Positions 1-11,840 of a stretch of DNA of 64,000 nt are shown here, in pieces. The notes beneath the pieces are model-generated. The model saw only the letters and a list, made by a program, of their open reading frames with translations. It had not been told where the DNA came from and did no database searches. This DNA is from Hyaloperonospora brassicae (taxonomy: Eukaryota; Oomycota; Peronosporomycetes; Peronosporales; Peronosporaceae): NCBI GenBank assembly GCA_947650285.1, contig CANTFL010000204.1:233501-297500 (forward strand), written 5' to 3'. The first letter of the stretch is position 1. The number at the start of each line of letters is the position of its first letter. The translations under genes and the position numbers were made by a program.

Positions 1-102
1 GCTTAACCGCAGTCGCCCCCTGCGCCGTTAGTCGCCACACAGTGTCGATCTTACTTCGCACTTATCTTTCGCTGTGCCAGTCCCACTTTTCCAACCCACG
101 CC

Positions 103-2600
103 ATGTCGACGCCACAACCGTCTGGCACCTCTAATTCTTACGAATTGAGCGAGTTGTCTTCCGGTTCTGATGGGGTGACTCGCGTCCCCGATCCCAGTGA
201 GCCACTCGCTGCGCCGTATTCACTTCCGCCCAGTAACCGAGAAACGAACTCTGCTTTTGTTGATCTAACGACGACGTCCAACATGTTGGCCTCTCTTTAC
301 GATCGTTTGGAGATCTAAAGAATCCGCGAGGTGTGTCGGTTCCCTTGAAGAAGAGCTGAGAAAAGAGAAGCATCGTGGCGATCGCCTGAAGCAGAAGTTG
401 AACCTACTCCATGAAGTCGGGGTCCAGTTGCGCGGGTATGTCAAGCAGCGTTTCGATCGTCTTTTTTCACCTCTCAAAGTGGTCGCGAGCTCAGCGAAGA
501 ACGTGCAAAGACCCTGAGTAAGCAGGAAGATCGGCTGGCGATAATCCGCTACTTGGAGAATGAGATCAAGTGCTAAAGACATGCTTGTCCGAAGCCGCCT
601 CCTCTGGCCCAGAGAAGGTTCGTCGTGACCAGGCCACTGTTTGTGCGTCTCTCGAGATAAAATAACGGCACGAGATCAATCTCCCAGTTAAATGTTGAAA
701 GATCGTATTTCTCAGCTCGAGTCGATCTGGGCTCTTTTATACGCCGATGCGAAGATAAACCAGGTTGCCTCTGCTCGCGATCAGTAGAAGATAGCCGATC
801 TCGAGAAACAGAGGGATTCTTTTTCCACGCAACATTATCATTCCTAAGCGGAACTTACTCGTCAAAAGCGCGCGCTAAATCGACTGCAAAAAGTGATGGC
901 GAATTTCCATTCCGAAAAAGGGCGTCTTCAACGTATGGCCAAAAACCGGTACAAGGTCGTGATGCCGCGATCGCTTATCGTGGCATCGCTGTTTCTGGAC
1001 GCGATAATCTTTGGCTCATCCATCCAAACAGATTTCTGGCGCTCAGCTTGATGTAGCGTCACTCCAGTTTCTTTAGGAGCCAACATTTCCCCGGACTGAC
1101 ATCAATCCAGGGCTCCCATCCAAGCATTCTCGGGATGCATAAGATTCCACTTCTTTGACCCGGCCAAGTTTTAGACGCAATATGTACGCTCTAAATCGCC
1201 TTCTGGATCTACGCCATCAAATGCGTCCACTCGATCAACGAAGTCGGCCTCAGCGTATTATTTTACACAATTAGTTGGATCACCGCAAACGGCCGACCCT
1301 TCTCGGTCTACTGCATCCATCCCGTCGGCAGCACCCGCAAGTTCGCCTTCTCACGAGCAGTCAGCCGAGCCAAAGCGATCACCAAAGTCCAAACGGCCAA
1401 ATACTTTAAAGCGTTCGATCAAACAATTTCGGTCGGTATCGCCCAGGCGTTTATCTGGGGCACGCCCAAAGAGCTCTGCTAATTATTTTTTTAAATAATG
1501 TGTTCCGGCGACCTACCAGAATGCGTCTCCAGGCAGGGCAAAAAAATTTAGCGAGTCCAAATAATCGGTTTTCTTCGTTTTCAGCCTTAAGATATTCGTC
1601 CAGTTCTTCAGGGGATGCCTTGTGCGCCGCGGTATCAGAGTCACGAGCTACCTCCAGCAGACGCGCTTCGACTTCTGCTAAACCTACTTAACTCGACCGA
1701 CCCGCATCAACGATCGCATTGAATTATCCAGCTGCAACTTGCGATCTCCTACTCCACCTCCTTCGACCACTCCCAATAAATTGAAGATTTTCAAGATCGA
1801 TCTTCTGGGCTAGCCGTCGAGCGATTCGTCTGGCAGCCTTAATATAATTAGTGATGATCGCTAGGTAGTGAGCGATCGGAAGGCTCCCAGCCAATATGTT
1901 GCGCTGCCAGCCACTCGTGTACCGTGCGAACAGTGGTTTTTTAAGTACTGCTGTCGCTTCCTCCGGTCAACCTTTCATATAAACCCTTAATCGTCGCGTA
2001 TTGTCAGCAACACCAGTGTCGCTGATCTGAAGGTAGATTTCATGGTCAAACATCTCATATGCCGAAATACTTTCCGTTCCCCGCATACAAGGAGCTACAG
2101 TCTTCGGCACTCCAGGCTACTCGCTGGGCTCCCCAGTTGATCTCTTCTTCGCAGATCACGTCTCTCTACGTCCAAGAACCATGTAAAATTCTCGATCGAG
2201 CTGATCTCCTTTCCAGTGATTAAGCGGTCCAAGGGGATGGTGAAAACGTATATCGCGTTTGAAGATCGGCATCTACAGGCGCTGTTGGAACCGACCCATG
2301 TTCTTCCCATTTCCAGTCAATAGCGCCAGGCGGATTCGGAGCTATCCACATTCTGTGAAGAGCGTCGACAACGCCGATCGCGATGTGAGAAGTGTTGGAA
2401 GACCTTCCTCCGCTATATCCTTCAAGGGATCATCGACTGGCTTTACGACTTACATATTCTTCTGGACCTCTTCTTTTACATTTTCCGGTCCCGTTAAAGA
2501 AGCGAGTGTACTACTCTGGATTGGGGTGCAAAACAACCAAGATCCCGAACACGATCACTGCCTTGTCGGTAGCTAATTCAGCCGAGCCGTGGCGTAATTA
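103..2600 (+). pseudogene. Decayed coiled-coil accessory ORF of element 1 (copy A)
   Basis: A plus-strand frame starts at ATG 103 with a Ser/Pro-rich N-terminus containing APYSLPP. It hits a stop at 316 and continues one frame over from 317 as a Glu/Lys/Leu-rich coiled coil (SLEEELRKEKHRGDRLKQK), broken by several stops and shifts to about 1,060. A Ser/Pro/Lys-rich linker follows (about 1,265-1,490), then a basic, aromatic part containing VALPATRV (about 1,890-2,600). The same order is seen on the minus strand at 20,134-18,430, with matching APYTLPP, LYDQLD and VAAPAI segments. Both copies lie antisense to, and 3' of, a chromodomain-bearing Gypsy pol. The family is not recognised; a structural or accessory retroelement protein is inferred. 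It is dead here because of many stops. Confidence 0.5.
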
Positions 2601-3219
2601 GTATCGGTTCGCGATCGCTTAAAATCCTGGATCATCGATCACCCGCATCTCCGGCGAATTCTTTCCTTCGTGATCGTCCCAGAGATGTTATTCGCTTCAT
2701 CTACTATTTATTTCCTCTATCTTCTAATCTTTGTATTTCCTTATTTTAATCGTCTTCATGCTTCTTCTTCTACTTAATATCCATCGTCGATCAGGTCATC
2801 CACATTCCCAATCGTTAGCGATCCAAATTCCTTGGATCCGATCACCGCGGTCAGATCATCTTCAGCCCCGAATGCACGCGATCAAATGTCCTACCGATCC
2901 TGATCGCTATCGATCAAAGATAATGTCAGACCTTAACCGGTGTGATCAAGTCTGTAATCCGTCAATTTCTATACTCACAACATCTACTACCCTTCCACCT
3001 TCTCATACAACCTCCCTGTATGTGATCTTTCCACCACTCCCATTTCAACCTCCTTGCATTTCACCTCAATTTAATGACCGGCCATCACTCACTCGCATTC
3101 CCTTCTTTGTGCGACTGCATCACTTCAAACCGATATTACTGCACAAGGTCACGATCCCATCTTGTATCAACGCTTCAAAACTTAAGTCGGCTTTGTCCAC
3201 CTACGACGAATCACCATAT
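2601..3219. other. Spacer between copy A and element 1 pol
   Basis: An AT-richer, pyrimidine-biased stretch lies between the convergent coiled-coil ORF and the chromodomain remnant. The open frames across it have compositions that look non-coding. No LTR terminus, tRNA or clear tandem repeat was found. Confidence 0.4.
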
Positions 3220-3480
3220 TTTCTTTCCAATATATAATGTAAAATGCCATTGCACCCTGCCATAACGTGTCCGCCGTTTTGATCGCATGTCCGTTATTCT
3301 CTTCACTCCGAATTCGTAATCTGCCAGAGCTCCTGTCCAAATGCCTATTAACAATAAAGCTTTGTCAAAATCAACTCGATACGCTTTGCTTACTTCCAGT
3401 CACTCCATCGGTCGATTCGGAAAAATTCGTAGGAGTTTCAGCTTCGACACATGTACCACTGGGAAGACTTGGAGCGTACC
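3220..3480 (-). pseudogene. Element 1 post-integrase linker and chromodomain remnant
   Basis: The minus frame from about 3,388 to 3,226 reads YRVDFDKALL, then YEFGVKRITDMRSKRRTRYG. This is the region where oomycete Gypsy polyproteins have an acidic linker leading into a chromodomain that recognises chromatin marks. The aromatic and Trp part of the chromodomain is lost to mutation. The corresponding region of element 2 (17,262-17,540) is better preserved and shares the FGVKKI and RTRYGR / NTGFGR pattern. Confidence 0.5.
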
Positions 3481-3784
3481 TCCTAATCAAAATCCTACAG
3501 CATGATCCCCGCACTTGTCAATTGCTCGGAACGGTTCGTGCTACATATGTGCCAATTTCCAAGCGATTTTTTCCTTCACACGATCCAGAAAAAGCTAGAC
3601 TTGCGATCCGCTGGAAATATCCAGCAGAATTCGATCATGATAATGGTGATCGTCGCGATCTTGTATTGCTTCCTTCAGTCGACTGTCGACCACCGCTCTC
3701 GTCCGTTGATAGTAACGTTGTAGCCATACCGCCGTCATCGTGGAACTCAATCTCTCGATGCGGTACTCTCTAGAGGTAAAGTGG

Positions 3785-4171
3785 CTTCCAACGTTGATCG
3801 GGTGTCCCGGTCGTGGGTCACATAATAGGGGGCGGCCCTGCGAACTCGACCGTGTGAGGTTTTGATTGCGTATGTCAATCGGTCGGCATATTCATCCGAA
3901 TCTTATTAATTCTCGTCCAACACGTACATGATGATCGCTCTAGCTAACGTCTGTACCATGCGCTCCGCTGTGCCGTTTGCTTGAGGTCTATAGTCCATTG
4001 TAGCTCGTTGCTTCTGGCCCACGATCCGATCAAACGCAAAAAACTAATTGGACCTGCATCGTGGCTCTCGATCGTGACGAATTGCTTCACTCGCGCCAAA
4101 ACTGTTGAATATACATTAATCTTAATTCTTAGCGATCGTTTACCCGGTCCGTGACGCACTCGTCTTTGCAA
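3785..4171 (-). pseudogene. Element 1 integrase core, C-terminal half
   Basis: The minus strand contains ATMDYRPQANGTAERMVQ, the NGTAER box of retroviral-type integrases that holds the catalytic Glu. After a frameshift near 3,910 comes DEYADRLTYAIKTSHGRVR, the usual C-terminal continuation. The first catalytic Asp region has decayed. The same box is present in element 2 at 16,548-16,757. Confidence 0.75.
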
Positions 4172-4296
4172 TTACGTATCCAGATAACAGATCGACTTTA
4201 AAAACAGTTCCGTTTTCCCTTTAAATATCGTGGCAAAAAACGAACATGACCCTTTGCCGAAATCTGAAGAGGGTACGTCGCTTTTTGTTTACCGTA

Positions 4297-4512
4297 CTAG
4301 CCACTTCGATTGCAGGGACATCCTATACCTATTTTACAATACAAGCACTCTCCCACATACCGTTGCACACTTCGATACAGATCTCTCCTGTGGTACTTCG
4401 CTCTTATCCGTTCATAAGTTTGACCTATACCCTGGTGGCCGCCCTCCAAACTGGTATGATAACGATGTAGATCATCCTGCTGCCATGGCTCCGAGATCAC
4501 CAAGCGAAACAA
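4297..4512 (-). pseudogene. Element 1 integrase H2C2 zinc-binding domain
   Basis: A 71-residue minus-strand segment contains HTSLEGGHQG followed by RYVGECLYCK. This is the His-His-Cys-Cys motif at the N-terminus of Gypsy integrases. All four ligands are present, although the surrounding frame is broken on both sides. Confidence 0.75.
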
Positions 4513-5767
4513 GCTCTACGCGATCTTCTTGATTTTGTAGTTGATTTAAGACATAATAGCAACAACTCGTCCTGATCGACCTTATTATCCGATGCGATCA
4601 AGGCACATGGTTTCGCATCCAGTGATATAATCGTGGATCCGTCTCGAGTCAGATAGATCTTCGATTAGAGATATAAATCCCTCCATCTTGCTCTTTTTGG
4701 TATGCTCGATTCGTATCTTCTGTACGATCGCTAATTATAATAATTTGTCATTAGTAGCGTCGTCGTGCGGCTGATCGGGTAATTGCAGTAACTCGCACCG
4801 TTTAATTCGTCTCGCGGGGTATCAGCAACTCGTCCAACCGATTTAGAGTTCATGCATCTTTGCGATCTTGTTCATTCATCATTATTATATTCTTCTCTTT
4901 CTGCAGAGCTTCATTAAACAATCAATCTGCGCTCGCGTTCCAATCGTGTTTCACATGAATCAAATTATGATTGGGCCAGGATCGAATTTTTCCATCGCTT
5001 TATGTCTCAGCAGTTGTAGACCTGGCGCCTTGCAATCGATATCTCCGCGCACTTGCCTGATCACTAAATTTGAATGTCCACATATGATCACTCATCCCCT
5101 GGTCTGTCAGTCAACAAATACAAACATAGAAGCAGTATTTGATACTCCGCTTCGTTACCGGTTAAATCAAGGACGAACTTAGACGCGGCATCCACAAGCT
5201 TCCAACCTGGTAATCTCTATACAATCGCGCTGCTTGCTCCGCACTTTCCATTCACTCTAATAAACACGTCAGAAGTATTTACCAAGAGATTCTCCTCTTC
5301 TTCGACCGTAGGTGAATGAAATCTATTTTTATCGTGGTTGTTTCCGTGGTGCGGCTGCAATCAACATCCCGCCCATTTTTAGCTGAGGGATTATACTTGC
5401 TGCCATAGTACCCAGTATTTCATCTTTACCCTTCGCAAATCGACGGATCTCCAATGTCCAGTTTGATAACAATTAAGTCCATGTATCTAATCTTTCGTTG
5501 AAGCCGGAAGATTGGAACAACCATGCTACGGTTAAATAGCGCGTCATCACGGTATTTTCGCGAGAGACCAGTATATTATAGCATAAATGCAGCATATTTG
5601 AAATTGCTAGTCCTTCCTTCTCCACCATGCCACAATTAATTTTGTTCGACTAGATTGTACAGCTTGAAAAGGTGACCGGCCAGTACACTCCCTCATGTTT
5701 CTGCAGCAATGCAGCCGACACAGCCCACATGCTGGCATACACCAAAATCACTGGCGGTTAATCCAGG

Positions 5768-6244
5768 TCAAAGTGTTTCAAAAATGGGTGTGGCAGCTAT
5801 CTTCTGTTTCAAAAAAGTGATTGCGATCGTACATTTCTCCCAGCGACTCCTGCCTTCCGGATTCTGATCGCCTCCAAAAAGTGGAAACCGATCGCGATCG
5901 CCCTCAGAATATGGGTCCGATTCTTTATCGCTCCCAGGGATTAGGTACCGATTGCGATCGCCTTCTTGAGCAATATAACAAAGTCCAATTTGTTCAGCAA
6001 CCACCCCTGTTATTGGGGCGTGATACAATCGTTGAATTTCATGGAAGACGGGTTTCCGTAATCCGTACAGGACTGAGGCGTACACCGAAAAATCCTTGAT
6101 AAATCGATTGTAATGGTTGAGGCTCCCTAGATACAGTTGTATCAATCGTAGCGAGCAACGAAATGGTATGTTAAACGATAATCCTAGATTCTTTGGGTTC
6201 GCTTTTAATCCAGTTATAGACACTTGATGACCTAGGTAGTCCAC
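5768..6244 (-). pseudogene. Element 1 RT thumb/connection region
   Basis: The minus-strand segment begins DYLGHQVSITGLKANPKN and continues through LGSLNHYNRFIKDFSVYASVLYGLR. This is the oomycete Gypsy sequence just after the RT palm (FLGHxVS...P.K, then LG...YYRRFI). A diverged 24-28 bp repeat rich in CGATCGC is inserted at about 5,870-5,970 and disrupts the following RNase H part. Confidence 0.75.
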
Positions 6245-6486
6245 CTTGCGTCATCCCCAGAAGCTCTTCGACAAACGGATCGATAAATTTCACCGATTAC
6301 ATACGTCCATCAATCGTTTCACTTTACAATATAGAGATTACCACAACTTGGCCGGTGTCAGTATATCATCAATGTATGACCTTCGAAAAAGACTGACGCC
6401 TTCATGTCAGAATCCGATTCACTGTCGGTAAACACATCGATAAGATCTGATGATCTAAAAGCGAGCCTAGTTGGACGTGTACTAAT

Positions 6487-7038
6487 TTACAGATACCCAT
6501 ATAATGCATTGTCGATCAGATGTCGGTAAATCTGCGGTGCGTTTTTCAATTCAAGCGGCATCCTCATCCATTCGAACAGGCCTGATGGTGTAATAAACGC
6601 CAAAATTTCTTCGGCTCGTTCCGTCATCTCCACCACCCGAAACTCACTACCCAAATCCAAATAACAGTACCACAGGGCTTCATCCATATCCTACAGTAAG
6701 TCGCTGATCAAAGGCATGGGGTACACCATCAGTATCGTCAACTGATTTACTCGTCTATCGTCGATACACAATCTAATTTTTTCTCCATTCTTCTTTATGA
6801 TCATTACATTTGGTGATGTCCACGGAGAAGTAGAGGGGCGAATTATCTGCGCCGTCAATGATCCCTTGACTAGATCAGCCAGCTTTTCGCAAAACTTGGG
6901 TAATTTTGGTCGTACCCTTTGTGCGATCGGATTAACATCTCCGAAATAGATACTACGGACTGCTCCACTTGCCGAAGGAGGCAGTGTATTGCCCTTGCCT
7001 ATTAGTAGATGTCGATTTACCCATACCAACTGCCGCAA
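6487..7038 (-). pseudogene. Element 1 reverse transcriptase fingers and palm
   Basis: From 7,038 leftwards: KLADLVKGSLTAQIIRPSTS and WTSPNVMIIKKNGEKIRLCI, then DDRRVNQLT, the RT fingers. After an in-frame stop near 6,690 come YLDLGSEFRVVEM, FITPSGLFEWMRMP and LKNAPQIYRHLID, the palm. The YxDD catalytic box itself is not readable. Gypsy RT assignment is secure from these blocks. Confidence 0.8.
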
Positions 7039-8084
7039 CTTCTCATGATCACTCGACAGTGGCTACCCTGTGTCGCTTACTTAAATGCCCTTTAGCGATA
7101 TCTCGGGCGCAGGTATAGCTACTTATGATAGGTTTGCCATGTGCTGATTGACATCCTTGGCGTTCAACTCTACACCTTCGTTACGATACGTCGACAGGGT
7201 AGCCGGTTCTGCATCCGTCCTTTCCTTTTTGATCACATCAACGTCATCCCGTTTCACCAGTCGATATAACTTTTTTCTGTAGCTCACATTCTCTGATCTC
7301 ACTTTCGTCTGTCTGACAGCTGGAATTTATTTGAAGCAACTCGTTGACACCTCACTCGATATCTATACCTTCGACCGTCTTCACTCTAGGGCTAGACTCC
7401 TCATGCAGATCTTGCGACTCATCGCCCTCCATGCACCCTTGGATCATATAGATCGACGAAGAAACTTTCGCTGGTAAATTTACATCTTTCTCGTGCTGCA
7501 CACACCGCTCTAATCCGTCCTTTGCGATCTCTTCATACTAATTTCTAGACTGTTTTTGTCCATCATCATCCATGGTAGGGATCGCTTCTGATCGATTGAT
7601 GTGTCGTCTTTGCCATCGATCAATATCCTCGCAATCAGTCTTCCGTGCTACGGTCAGCGTCATCACTCTGCCAGACTCCCTCGACCTGGTTTGCACACGC
7701 TCATCGTCTTGCGTCTTGTCATTTGTATGATCCGTCACGAGTACCTTGATCGATCGTTGGTCGTCCTTCATGGCAGTATCATCGCTTTCTTTCTCATAAA
7801 TATTGCATCAAATCTTCGTCGATCACGTGTCTATCAGGTAATAACTAGTCAGCAATACATTCTTTCGCCTCTTCTTCTGTCTTCACCTTTTAGCATTTTA
7901 AAATCTTTCACGTCGTAGGATATGATTGCTGATCAACCAGTAGCCCTTCATACGCTTCGGGTGAGACTTCTTCTCGATAGGTTGAACGCTCGAACGCTGA
8001 TTTCTGCCATTCGTTATAAAGTCGCGACCACCCAGGTACGTACCCCTGCGATCGAGGTATCGTGTTCGTTACCTTACACAGCCC

Positions 8085-8375
8085 TTACGGGGTTTTCCAC
8101 CATAAAATCACCTCGCGATCACATAAGTTCGTGAGCTGTAGGTAGTTGATCCTGCCAGGCCCATTTGTCACAGTTGGTACCCACTCCACGTCTCGTATTA
8201 CCCAAAGTTTAGCTCTTGGTTGCGTGACACCTACCCTCACTTCTGTCGATTTGTCGTTTGGAATCACCACGTGTTGATCATTCAGGTTAATCGTATGAAT
8301 CGTCGATCTATAGTGTGGCATACGCCCCGCTAGATCAATGTAGACTTCATCGAGTAGACATAGCGTTCCGTCCAC
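8085..8375 (-). pseudogene. Element 1 protease C-terminal / pre-RT region
   Basis: A 96-residue minus-strand segment includes EVYIDLAGRMPHYRSTIH, KLWVIRDVEWVPTVTNGPG and YLQLTNLCDREVIL. This block sits between the retropepsin and RT in oomycete chromoviruses; the match is from general familiarity with these polyproteins. About 8,400-9,000 holds the decayed retropepsin, with no confident DTG motif. Confidence 0.55.
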
Positions 8376-9052
8376 TAGATTTAATCGAATTTTTGCCGTA
8401 ATTAAGCAGTTTAGGCCTAGTATAGCCTCTTGACCGACTTGATCACCGACTTATACGTCGAAATAATATACTAGTGCGTCTCCCAATTTTTTCTGGATCT
8501 TCGTGCGCCTAGTTGTCAGGTATGCGTTTTTGCCTATACCGACACATTCATGAGTCTTTTTTTGTCGATCATGCACGCTACCTTATCAGCAAAGGTGGTG
8601 GCGATGATTGGCAATTCAGCACCAGAATCAAACAGCATATTGACCTTCCTTTTATTAATCTTGCAACTCGCTGTCGCCTGCTTAAATGAATTTTCGGGAT
8701 GTGGTATTTCCTATACCCGCGTGATTCCCCTGGTGCAAATTAAGCTCCATCTTCACGGCTGATCAGGTGTATTTATTATTTTATTTCACATTTGAAATCG
8801 CGAAGACACAGGTTGAAGTAATACGTACGTTAGCGATCGACCCGGCCTGATCCTTAACTTCTTGAACCTTCGCTTAAATCTAAATTTAGAGCCTAGAACG
8901 CTCGGCTCGTACCGGATTCCAATTTGGCGAACGTTCTAGTTTATCATCTCCTCAGCCTCGGACGGAAATATTCCTGCGTGATTTGTAGGCACATACTACT
9001 TGCGCATTAGATTTATAAAACTTTTAAAGGCACTTGCCAGACTCGTGCACTT

Positions 9053-9517
9053 TTACAGAAGCAGCAAACACGTAAAAACACTTGTCCGATGGATACCTTT
9101 ACGGCCGCAATTCTGGCAAGTCAATCTCTTCCAGCATCCACGATCATTATGCTTGATAGATTCACAGAGGGTGCACGCTTCAGATCGTTCTCCGTGATCA
9201 CGTAGCTCCTCCCGATCAGCTTCCTCATGCGACAAACGATGATCTTGGTTTAACTTAAGATGAGTGGGAACGGTGGTCGCACAAACCCTGCGCCGGTCCA
9301 CGTCCTCTTCCGATCCACTTGGATCCGACTCCGAACTGCCACTCTCGCCTTCCACCCTGATCGCTCGTACGACTCGGGCTGATTGTGATAATATCTGATC
9401 ATCATGAACTATCGATCGCTGATGAAATTTGATCGGTCCCATCGACGCCTTCATGTACCGGCCTTCCATGCGCTCATACGCACTTGATGTATCTATCATG
9501 TCGTCAGCATCCGACAA
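9053..9517 (-). pseudogene. Element 1 gag C-terminus with zinc knuckle
   Basis: A 154-residue minus-strand segment ends in CTLCESIKHNDRGC and then CQNCGRKGIHRTSVFTC. The second is a CCHC-like knuckle, but with one extra residue before the His and extra spacing before the last Cys, so it is degenerate. The acidic, Ser-rich stretch before it is typical of gag C-termini. Confidence 0.65.
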
Positions 9518-9659
9518 TCGCAGTAGTCTACTGTTTTGCTAAATCGCGATCGTACAGCGTAGATATAATGTTCCACATGCTTACGCCGCGTAGGGTTTCT
9601 TCCCTCTCTAACCGCGAACTTGGCTCGGATGGCTGCCCCTTACAATCGGCGTAGGTACT

Positions 9660-9989
9660 TTAGCGGGGTACATTCGGCCCTTTGCGCGCGTGGAAATACT
9701 GTCTGGCATTCGATACACCATATCCTTCATACTGTACCATGAAATCTTCCCGCAGATCTTTCCACGATCGACGAGTAGTGCGACTCAGTTGACAAGGGCA
9801 AAAATGTGGCTGTCCCGTCAGTCTATTACCGAACATCAGGCATTTTTCTTCATCCGGTATCTGATCTCTAAGAAACGTCGTCATTAACTTACAGATCCAG
9901 CTTCTAGCGCAATCTTTGTCTCGGTCTCTACCATTTAATTTCTTCAATCGGCCGATCCCAGAAAATTGAATACGCTGGGAGACAATCAT
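9660..9989 (-). pseudogene. Element 1 gag capsid region
   Basis: The minus strand contains KDCARSWICKLMTTFLRDQIPDEEK and then TTRRSWKDLREDFMVQYEGYGVS, written here as separate blocks of the same capsid fold (RARSWI...F....P....W..L...F...Y). The spacing fits Ty3/Gypsy retrotransposon gag. The knuckle-bearing part follows downstream at 9,517 after a frameshift. Confidence 0.6.
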
Positions 9990-10168
9990 GCGTTATCCAA
10001 ACTTCAGCAGCCGCCAATCATGGGTGCCTTTATTCTCCTTGCTCCGATTAGTATGGGGTATGTCCCTCACGATAACCAAAATTTGATCGGCCTTGACTTG
10101 ATCCGACCGATTCCATCCCAACATCCGGGAATTAGGTCTCCCAAGTCATGCCATCTTGATCGCTTAAC

Positions 10169-11187
10169 TTAAATAAATTGCTTGACAGACTTAAATTCGT
10201 TGTCCCTGTTTGAATCGCTCCATCGCGTTATCGATGTAAGACAGCAGGTGTCCTTTGACACCCTATGTAACATCTCCGGTGGAGCGTATAGCTGCCGATC
10301 GTGACTCGGCCTTGACACTTTTTGCGCGATCAAGCAGATGAGCAGATCCACTGGGGTCTAACGACATTCGCTGAACGCCGAACGAGGCGTTTGACTTGAT
10401 CTTGGATTCCGCTGAGGCAACCTGCGACGATCCGGTGGGGTATTCCTTCGTCATGTCCGCGATCGCGGTACTCGCTTAGTCTTCCATCTTGGCTTTGCCT
10501 GCGATAGGGATCAGCTTCTCGTATACCGATCGGCATTCTCAAGTGGGGTTGACGTTTATCACACTCGAACAGTTTTCTCATATAAGACATCTCCGCCCTG
10601 AATTAAGCCTCATACAGAAGTTGCATGATCCCGTAAATTCCATTCAGCATATTTGATGCACTCGCCGGTGTCAATACCGGACCTTGAGTTTCGTCGATCA
10701 AATTTGGCTTGAACACTTAAGTACTGGGTCACTAGATAGGAGATTCTGGAGCATCTTCCGCTCGTACGCCTTGGCCAATTCTTCACGTTTCCACCCATCC
10801 ATATTTATGTCGTCTTCCAATAACTTGACCAGCTTTGATATCTTGTTTTCAACTTGATCGTGTTGATCGGGATGGACGTTGTTTTTTCCACCCTCACCGT
10901 CTTAAATGTCTCTTTTATCGATATTGCGGGTATGACCTTGAACGACTTTTGATCACTTTCAACCGATAGTTTTTCACCCTGCATATTGTGCTTTGTAGCT
11001 CGATACGCGGTCGACCCCGAAGGGAACTCAGGATGGGGTCAAAGTTTTTCTTCCAAATCGATTGATCGATCTTCCTCTTTTTTTCTTGTCCCAGAGCCTC
11101 TTCTAAAACTCTGATGAACTGGGAATCTTTCACAATCACGCGTCTGTGAGGATTCTTTGGCCTTCTACACCTCCATCTTGGGTTCAC
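10169..11187 (-). pseudogene. Element 1 gag N-terminal region, fragmented
   Basis: Several overlapping minus-strand fragments (11,187-10,915; 10,798-10,610; 10,590-10,330; 10,454-10,263; 10,351-10,169) fill the space between the primer binding site and the capsid motif. They are hydrophilic and basic, as expected for a gag leader. No individual motif is recognised; assignment rests on position. Confidence 0.4.
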
Positions 11188-11228
11188 TTTGGAAATTCAC
11201 ATCCTCACTCAGGGACTTACGGTAAAAA

Positions 11229-11256
11229 CCTGGTTCAAATCCGGGCACGCGCACCA
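11229..11256 (-). promoter_or_regulatory. tRNA primer binding site of element 1
   Basis: Read on the minus strand, this 28-nt stretch begins TGG one base after the LTR end CCACA. It is complementary to a tRNA 3' end: CCA, a seven-base acceptor strand, and a T-arm with GGTTCAAATCC and a pairable CCTGG/CCGGG stem. It would prime minus-strand cDNA synthesis. The other half of a tRNA is absent, so this is not a tRNA gene. Confidence 0.65.
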
Positions 11257-11257
11257 T

Positions 11258-11840
11258 TGTGGTGGAGTGGTGATCGCTCTTTTGAGGAGCCGATACCAAC
11301 TCTTTACTGGCGCCCGAATGATAGACTGACGGACGGGGTACTCCGATTCCGTGTTGTAACTTTGCCCACCTTGTGTATCTGTCGGTGGGGAGGGTTGCAC
11401 GCTTCCAGATGGACTGGTGTCAATGGAAAACTTGACAGTGTTTGCGACGGGGTCGAGATTTGATCTCGGTGCGGAAGTCTTCACACCGCGATCGGGGTTG
11501 ACGTAATCTCGTGGAAGTCATCACGGGATCACTTGTATACTTGTATGGAGCTCGGTATGAGTCACCCTAATCTGTAACAGATCGCCTTGTCCAAATGTAG
11601 ACCTTTATTCGCGAGCCTTCTGAACACTTGAGCCGTCTCGCGATCTCGAGTCCTCAACCACGAAGGGTTTCCTTCGTCCAATCACAGTTGGGGTGTTGTT
11701 TGATAGTTCTTGATCCCTAGCCAAACACTCCAGGGATATCAAGTATGTGACTTTTACCGGAAGTCGGGTGGCCAGTGATCCACCCGGAGGAGAAGTCGAC
11801 ACGTGTGCTATGAAGAAAATTGAACAATGTTAAACTTTAA
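11258..11840 (-). repeat. 5' LTR of element 1
   Basis: The left boundary is set by CTCCACCACA immediately before the primer binding site. The same terminus occurs at 63,206 (minus) and, as CTCCACCAAACA, at 21,416 (plus). Shared internal blocks include GAGAAGTCGACACGTGT near 11,790-11,810 (reverse of 20,915-20,935) and the GTGCGGAAGTCTTCACACC type block near 11,471-11,490 (also at 63,551-63,570). The outer (right) boundary is approximate. Confidence 0.65.

Larger units (their letters stand above)
3220..11840 (-). mobile_element. Element 1: degenerate Ty3/Gypsy chromovirus, minus strand
   Basis: Reading leftwards, the order is 5' LTR (about 11,840-11,258), primer binding site (11,256-11,229), gag (about 11,190-9,053), protease (about 8,375), RT (7,038-5,768), integrase zinc domain (4,512-4,297), integrase core (4,171-3,785) and a linker with chromodomain remnant (about 3,480-3,220). 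This is canonical Ty3/Gypsy order. Every domain carries stops and frameshifts, so the copy is dead. The 3' LTR is not in the window; it would lie left of position 1 if copy A of the coiled-coil ORF is internal to the element. CGATCG and GATC are unusually common throughout. Confidence 0.85.

Noticed and set aside
2731..3237. 168-residue plus-strand frame with a hydrophobic N-terminus
   Set aside because: AT/pyrimidine-rich composition (His, Ser, Pro, Thr) and partial overlap with the element 1 chromodomain remnant on the other strand.
5820..5970. GCGATCGC clusters as cyanobacterial HIP1 sites
   Set aside because: The context is eukaryotic retrotransposon DNA with introns in neighbouring genes. 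The motif follows the GATC bias of this element family.
11229..11256. tRNA gene fragment (T-arm GGTTCAAATCC plus CCA)
   Set aside because: No D-arm, anticodon arm or 5' acceptor strand upstream. CCA is normally not encoded in eukaryotic tRNA genes. The position next to an LTR end explains it as a primer binding site.
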